DNA of 64,000 bases from Streptomyces violaceusniger (GTDB lineage: Bacteria; Actinomycetota; Actinomycetes; Streptomycetales; Streptomycetaceae): NCBI GenBank assembly GCA_005405945.1, contig BJHW01000002.1, positions 1,612,001 to 1,676,000 on the forward strand, in the 5' to 3' direction. The translations under genes and the position numbers were made by a program. Under the pieces are notes generated by a model that was not told the origin of the DNA, searched no databases, and saw only the letters and a program-made list of their open reading frames with translations. Positions within the stretch are counted from its first letter, which is position 1, and the number at the start of each line of letters is the position of its first letter. Positions 58,681 through 64,000 of the stretch are shown in pieces.

Positions 58681-61600
58681 CGTGGAGCCGTCCCCTTCCG
58701 ACGCCGCTCCCTCCGCGGCGTCTCTGTCCCAGCCGCCCATAGCGGCCACGCCGACCCCCGTTCCCACCGCGGCGGAGCCTTTCGCCGGGGGAAGTCCGAG
58801 CCGTCCACCCCTCCGGGGGCTGAACCCGCCACCCCCGCACCGGTGGCGGCCGCACCCTCGCGCGGGCAGGACTCCACAGGTGTCGGCGACATCGCCATCG
58901 TCGGGCTCGCGGGTCGCTACCCGCAGGCCTCCGATGTGAACCAGTTCTGGGATGTCCTGCGAAATGGCAGGGACTGCGTCACCGAGATCCCCGAGGAACG
59001 CTGGGACTACCGCGACTACTTCGCGCCGAGTCGGGGAGCCATCGGACGCTCGTACAGCAAATGGGGTGCCTTCCTCGACGGCGTCGACCAGTTCGACCCG
59101 CTGTTCTTCAACATCTCCCCGCGCCAGGCCGAACTGATGGACCCGCACGAGAGGCTGTTCCTGGAGACCGCCTGGGAGACCATTGAGGACGCCGGGTATA
59201 CCCCGAGACGCTCGGCGCGACCACCGGAGCCAAGGTGGGCGTGTTCGCGGGCGTGATGTGGAACGACTACCAGCTCTACGGCCTGGAGTCGGTGCAGCGC
59301 GGCGCCCCGCAAGTCGTCGTGTCCACCTCCTCCCTGATCCCCAACCGGGTCTCGTACACCTTCGACTTCCAAGGGCCGAGCGTGGCCGTGGACACCGCCT
59401 GTTCCTCCTCGCTGTTCACCCTCCACATGGCCTGCGAGAGCATCCGCAGCGGTGAGTGCAGGGCGGCCGTCGCCGGCGGTGTGAACCTGTCCCTGCACCC
59501 GTACAAGTACCTGCGCCTCTCGGACAGCAACTTGCTCTCCACCGATGGCCGATGCCGGGTGTTCGGCAGCGGAGCCGATGGCTACGTGCCAGGCGAGGGC
59601 GTCGGCGCCGTACTGGTGCGCCCCCTGTCCGACGCGATCGCCGCCGGTGACCAGATTTACGGGGTGATCCGCGGCTCAGCCGCCCAGCACGGAGGCCGCA
59701 CCAGCGGCTTTGCTGTCCCCAGCCCCGACGCCCAGCACCGCGTCATTCTTGAGGTGCTGGAGAAGTCCCAGGTCCCCGCCGAGACGATCACCTACATCGA
59801 GGCGCACGGCGGCGCCACCACCCTCGGCGACCAGATTGAGATCGCCGCTCTCACCAAGGCGTTCCGCCGCTTCACCCAGGAAGACGGCTTCTGCGCCATC
59901 GGCTCCCTCAAGTCCAACGTCGGCCACCTGGAGGGTGCAGCGGGCATCGCGGCGCTCACCAAGGTGCTGCTGTCCATGCGCCATCAGCGCATCGTGCCCT
60001 CGCTCCACACCGAAGAGCTCAACCCGGAAATCCCGTTCTCCAGTACGCCGTTCCATGTCGCCCGGGATACCCGTGTCTGGGAGCGGGTATCCGACCCGCG
60101 AACCGGCACCTTGGTCCCTCGCCGCGCCGCTGTCAGCAGCTTCGGCTTCGGCGGCGCCAACGCCCACATATTGGTGGAGGAGTACGTACCGGAGCCCACC
60201 GCGCCCCATGGCGACGTCATACCGGGCCCGCGCATCATCGACCGGTACGTCGTGCCCCTGTCCGGGCGCGACGACAGTCGACTGCACGACCAGGCTCGGC
60301 GACTCCTGAGCCACCTGCGCGCGTACCCCGCCCTCCGCATCGAGGACATCACCCTCACCCTGAGCACCGGACGCCGGGCCATGGAGTCGCGTCTGGCCGT
60401 CGCGGTGAGGGACTCCGGAGAACTCATCCGCGCGCTCCAGGACTTCCTGGATGGACGCGCAGGAGCCACCCCCCGCTGGACCGGGCGGGCGAAACACCTC
60501 CCGTCCACGGGGAACGCGGACACAAACGCCCCGCTGACCACCGAATCGTTGGCGGAACGATGGGTACGTGGCCACGATGTGCCCTGGCGGGACACACTGC
60601 CCACGAGCGCGCGCCGGATCTCCCTGCCCACATACGCCTTCGGACGTCGGCACTGCTGGGTGCCCGGCTTGGGAGGCACCGCGGCAAAGGCGGTTCCTCC
60701 GGCGCTCGCGGCTCCGGCCGGGGCCGCGACTCCCGCCTCGGTGGCACCACCTTCCCGAGGGACAACATCCGCCCCGGTGAACGGGGCGGTGCCCTCCGTC
60801 CCCGTCTCGCCCCCCGCGCCCCTCCCGCATTTGGCCGAACGCACCCTGCTGTACCGCCCGATGTGGACGCCACGTACCGGAGAGGGAGAACCCTCCACCG
60901 GAACACTGCTCGTCTTCGACACGTCCGCCGAGCGTGTCGCGGAACTGCGCTGCCGGACCGGCCGCGTGGTGTGGGTGCGCCCCGGAGCTGAGTACACACG
61001 GCTCTCACCGGATGACTACGAACTCGCCCCGGACAGTGCGGACGATCACAGGACGTTGTTCGCCGCCCTGCGCACGGACCGAGTGACACCCTCGGCCGTG
61101 CTGCACCTGTGGCAGCTCGACGCGCCGACCGAGGTGGGCGGGCCGCTCGGCGGCCTCGACGCCGCACTGGTGCCCGTGTTCCTGTTCTGCCAGGCGTGGA
61201 CGGTCGGTCTGGACCGTACCCTGCCCGTGATCCACGCCTTCGACGGCGGCCGTGACCTGCCGACCGGGGCCGCCGTCGGTGGCTTCGCCCGCAGCGTCCG
61301 GCTCGAGCAGCCCAAACTCGCCGTCAAGGCGGTCGACCTGCGAGGTCCGCGCACCGCCGCGCAGCTGTGCGCGCTTCTGCTCTCCGAAACCGGTGACCTG
61401 GGCGACATCGAGGTACGGCATTCCGGCGACGAGCGTGCCGTCCTGTCTTTCGCCCGCAGCCCGCAGCCGACGTCCGCCGGTACGCGTCTTGCCCGCGACG
61501 GCGGCGTCTACCTGCTCAGCGGCGGCACCGGTGGTCTCGGCCTGCACACCGCCCGGCACATGGCCGCCCGAGCCCGGGTCTCGCTTGTCCTGTTCGGACG

Positions 61601-64000
61601 CTCCGAGCCAGGACCCGCCCAGGAAGCCGCCGTCGAGGAGATCCGGCGCGCCGGCAGCGATGCCGTCTACCTACAGGCCGACACAGAGAGCCACGCCGAG
61701 ATGGAGCGGGTCGTGGCCGAGGCACGGTCTCGCTTCGGACCCGTGACCGGTGTGCTCCACGCCGCCGGCGTCGTCGAGGACGCGCTGCTCATCACGAAGC
61801 CCCTCGACTCGCTGCGCCGAGTGCTGGCCCCGAAGCTGCTGGGTACACGCAACCTCGATCTGGCCACCCGTGGTGAGCAGCTGGACTACTTCGTGCTCTA
61901 CTCCTCCGCCTCGGCCGTGCTCGGCAGTGTGGGTGCGGCCGACTACACCGCCGCCAACCGTTACCTGGACGCGTACGCGGAGTGGCGCGAACAGCTGCGT
62001 GTCCGCGGCGAGGCGCACGGCCGCACCCTCTCCGTCAACTGGCCGATGTGGCGCGACGGCGGCATGCGCATCCACCCCGACGTCGAGCAGGACGTCCTCG
62101 CCAGAGCGGGTCTCGAGCCGATGAGCACCGAGGACGGGCTCGCCGCTTTCGAGACGGCGTTGGCCGTGGACGGGCCGCAGGTGATCGTGTTGCAGGGTGA
62201 CCCGGTCCGTCTGGAAGCCCGGATGACATCCGTGGTCGAAAGCGTCGGCGAGCAGCCGTCGGGCACCGCGCCGAAATCCACGACTGGCGCGTCGGTGTCC
62301 AACGGGACCGCACCCGCCGTCGGCGGTCCGGGCGCCGAAGCTCTTGCGCGAGAGCTTGCCGAGCTCCTCGCCGACGTTCTCAAGATCCCGCAAGAAGAGC
62401 TGGACGTCGAGGACGAGCTTGCCGACTACGGACTGGACTCCATCGCCGCCACGCGTGCCCTCGCGATCCTGGAGGGGAGGTATGGCGTACCGATACAGCC
62501 GTCGGTTCTGTTGCGGCACGGTTCCATCCGGGCGCTGGCGCGGCATCTCGCTGACGAGGTGCTGAGCGACGTGCCGGTGGTCAGCACCCAGGCCATCGCA
62601 CCGGCTTCCCCGCAGGAGCGCGTGGTCGCCCCGCTCTTCGCCGCTCCCGTCGCCTCCCCATCGCCTGCGCGTGGCACCGGTGGTCGGATCGCCGTCGTCG
62701 CGGCGGCTTGCCGATTTCCCGGAGCGCCCAGCCTCGAGCGGTTCTGGGACAACCTCGTCCACGGCCGTGACTCGGTTGGCCCCGTGCCAAAGGGACGGTG
62801 GTCCGCCCAGTGGCTGCGGCACGCGTCCCCGGACGTCGCCGCCGGTGCGCGATGGGGCGGGTTCATCGAGGGCATCGACCAGTTCGACGCCGCCTTCTTC
62901 GGCATCGGCGACGAAGAGGCCCGCTGGATGGACCCGCACCAGCGGATCTGCCTCGAGACCGCCCAGGAGCTCCTCGACCGCGGCGGCTACCGCCCCGAGG
63001 AAGTGGCGGGCAGCAGGACCGGCGTCTTCCTGGGCGTGGCATCCACCGACTACACACGGCGCGGCTTTCTCGCCGGGCTGCCCACGCCCCCGCATCTGCT
63101 GGCGGCCTCCTTGCCGAACATGGCGAGCTCGGTCATCTCCCACGCGTTCGACTACCGTGGCCCGAGTCTGACCGTCGACACCGCGTGCTCTTCCTCGCTC
63201 GTCGCCCTGCACCGGGCCTGCCAGAGCCTGCTCGCCGGCGAATGTGAGGCAGCCGTCGTCGGCGGCGCCGAACTGCTGCTCGACCCCTTCGTGTACGTGG
63301 GCCTCGACCGTGCCGGCGCACTGTCCAAGGACGGGCGGTCCCGGGTCTTCGCCCGCGATGCCGCCGGCTTCGTGCCCGGTGAAGGCGTAGGGCTGCTGCT
63401 CCTCAAGGAAGAGGCACGGGCGCTGCGTGACGGTGACACCATCCTCGCGACGATCGTGGGCTCCGCCGTCAACAACGACGGCCGCACCATCGGGCTCACC
63501 GCTCCCAGCCACGACGCCCAGGTCGACGTCATCCGTACGGCACTGCGGTCGGGGGGCATCGACCCGGCGACCGTCGACTACCTGGAGGCGCACGGTTCGG
63601 CCAGCGGATTCGGTGACCCGATAGAGATCGGCGCGGCCGCCGAGGCGTACCAAGGGGCGGGTACGGAGCGTCCGGTCGGGGTCGGTTCGGTTAAAACCAA
63701 TATCGGCGCGCTGCTGCATGCCGGCGGTGCCGCCTCCCTCATCAAGGTCGTCCTCGGGCTGTACCACGGCCATCTGCCGGCGACCTTGCACTGCGCCGAG
63801 CCGCACCCGCGGATCCAGTTCGAGAAGACCCCGTTCCGTCCCGTCCTCGACGGTCGTGCCTGGACACGCAACGGATCCGGCCCACGCCGCGCCGGCGTCT
63901 CGTCTTTCGGCTTCGGCGGCACAAACTGTCATGTGATCGTGGAGGAGTCGCCCGCGGGCCACCGGCCGACCCGCGCGCCGCTGCCCGTCACGACCTTCGA
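57443..64000 (+). CDS. Trans-AT polyketide synthase B, 5' part: DH-ACP-KS-KR-ACP-KS... (runs off the window)
   Basis: Starts with ATG overlapping the PKS A stop (ATGA), beginning MTLAHRPSSAEADIERVEGR. Domains: DH (57470-58330), ACP (58455-58680), KS4 (58880-60170), AT-docking flank ending ISLPTYAFGRRHCWV, KR3 (60830-62060), ACP (62335-62560), KS5 (62680-63950). Frame breaks near 58795 and 59203, each repaired by one G. Downstream of 59203 the frame is open to the window edge. No stop codon, thioesterase or other offloading domain is seen, so the assembly line continues to the right. Confidence 0.9.
58880..62560 (+). other. PKS module 4: KS-KR-ACP
   Basis: KS4: Cys in VDTACSSS, His in GSLKSNVGHLEGAAG; the HGTGT region is EAHGGATTLGDQIE, so the His remains but TGT is changed and DP is DQ. 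KR3: LLSGGTGGLGLHTA, catalytic YSSASAVLGSVGAADYTAAN. LHAAGVVEDA as in KR1. ACP Ser in DYGLDSIAA. Confidence 0.83.
62680..64000 (+). other. PKS module 5, first domain: KS lacking a catalytic His (KS0)
   Basis: The Cys is present (VDTACSSS) and the first His too (EAHGSASGFGDP), but the second catalytic His position reads NIGALLHAGG where condensing KSs have NIGHLExAAG. Loss of that His is the standard mark of a non-elongating KS0. It ends near 63950, in a FGFGGTNCHVIVEE segment; what follows is outside. Confidence 0.85.

Noticed and set aside
61671..63962. 763-residue open frame on the minus strand
   Set aside because: Antisense to KR3-ACP-KS5, whose plus-strand catalytic motifs are clear; a shadow.
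1..64000. CRISPR arrays or rRNA genes
   Set aside because: No regularly spaced short repeats and no rRNA-like stretches seen on either strand.

Overview
The base composition, codon use and gene types point to a Streptomyces or close actinomycete: GC-rich throughout, F420/LLM oxidoreductase, P450s with ferredoxin partners, many TetR/MarR/LuxR-LAL regulators, rare TTA codons. The window has a catabolic island (about 0.9-14 kb), a belt of gene relics mixed with a few live oxidoreductases and regulators (14-22.6 kb), a peptide-type ABC importer next to a tRNA-Pro scar (22.6-27.7 kb), and the left part of a trans-AT polyketide synthase cluster (27.8 kb to beyond the right edge).

Catabolic island. 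A minus-strand chain, mostly with 4-bp ATGA/GTGA overlaps, encodes a thiolase-like lipid-transfer protein, a DUF35 Zn-ribbon/OB protein, a DoxX membrane protein, a tandem-domain CaiB/BaiF CoA-transferase, an amidohydrolase, an aldehyde dehydrogenase and a zinc alcohol dehydrogenase. Divergent from it lie a TetR regulator, a ferredoxin-ferredoxin reductase fusion and a cytochrome P450. Together they suggest oxidation of an unknown lipophilic substrate, CoA activation and retro-aldol or thiolytic cleavage. A TetR gene identical over 578 bp lies at the far end of the operon. Related operator sequences (arms AGGAAACGAC and CCTTTCCTA) sit at both divergent promoters, before the second TetR copy, and before the LLM oxidoreductase near 19.8 kb, suggesting one regulon.

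Relic belt. Fragments of an IS-associated protein, an NmrA-type reductase, an Old Yellow Enzyme and an AraC regulator lie around an epoxide hydrolase, an SDR/TetR pair with a strong palindromic operator, an LLM oxidoreductase, an NAD(P)-binding protein and a small XRE regulator. A 3' half of a tRNA-Pro with a terminator marks a possible old integration end.

Polyketide cluster. Left-flank genes are a type II thioesterase, P450, MarR/GbsR regulator, a two-gene ABC exporter and an ArsR-type regulator. From 34.2 kb an uninterrupted plus-strand series runs to the edge: LAL regulator (two TTA codons), acyl-CoA-dehydrogenase-like protein, Sfp-type PPTase, small membrane protein, two tandem GbsR-like proteins, PfaD-type trans enoyl reductase, YczE-like membrane protein, stand-alone malonyl-type AT, MaoC/SDR protein, then AT-less PKS. 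PKS layout: FkbH-ACP / KS-KR-ACP / KS-KR-ACP / KS | DH-ACP / KS-KR-ACP / KS(non-elongating)..., with | the protein boundary at 57.44 kb. The FkbH domain predicts a starter from a phosphorylated C3 acid (glyceryl type). The product and the offloading domain lie outside the window.

Sequence quality. About 26 reading-frame breaks occur, nearly all repaired by adding one base in or beside a short G or C run. They hit conserved catabolic and PKS genes alike, so I treat most as uncorrected single-base deletions in the sequence and annotate those genes as whole CDSs, giving each break.
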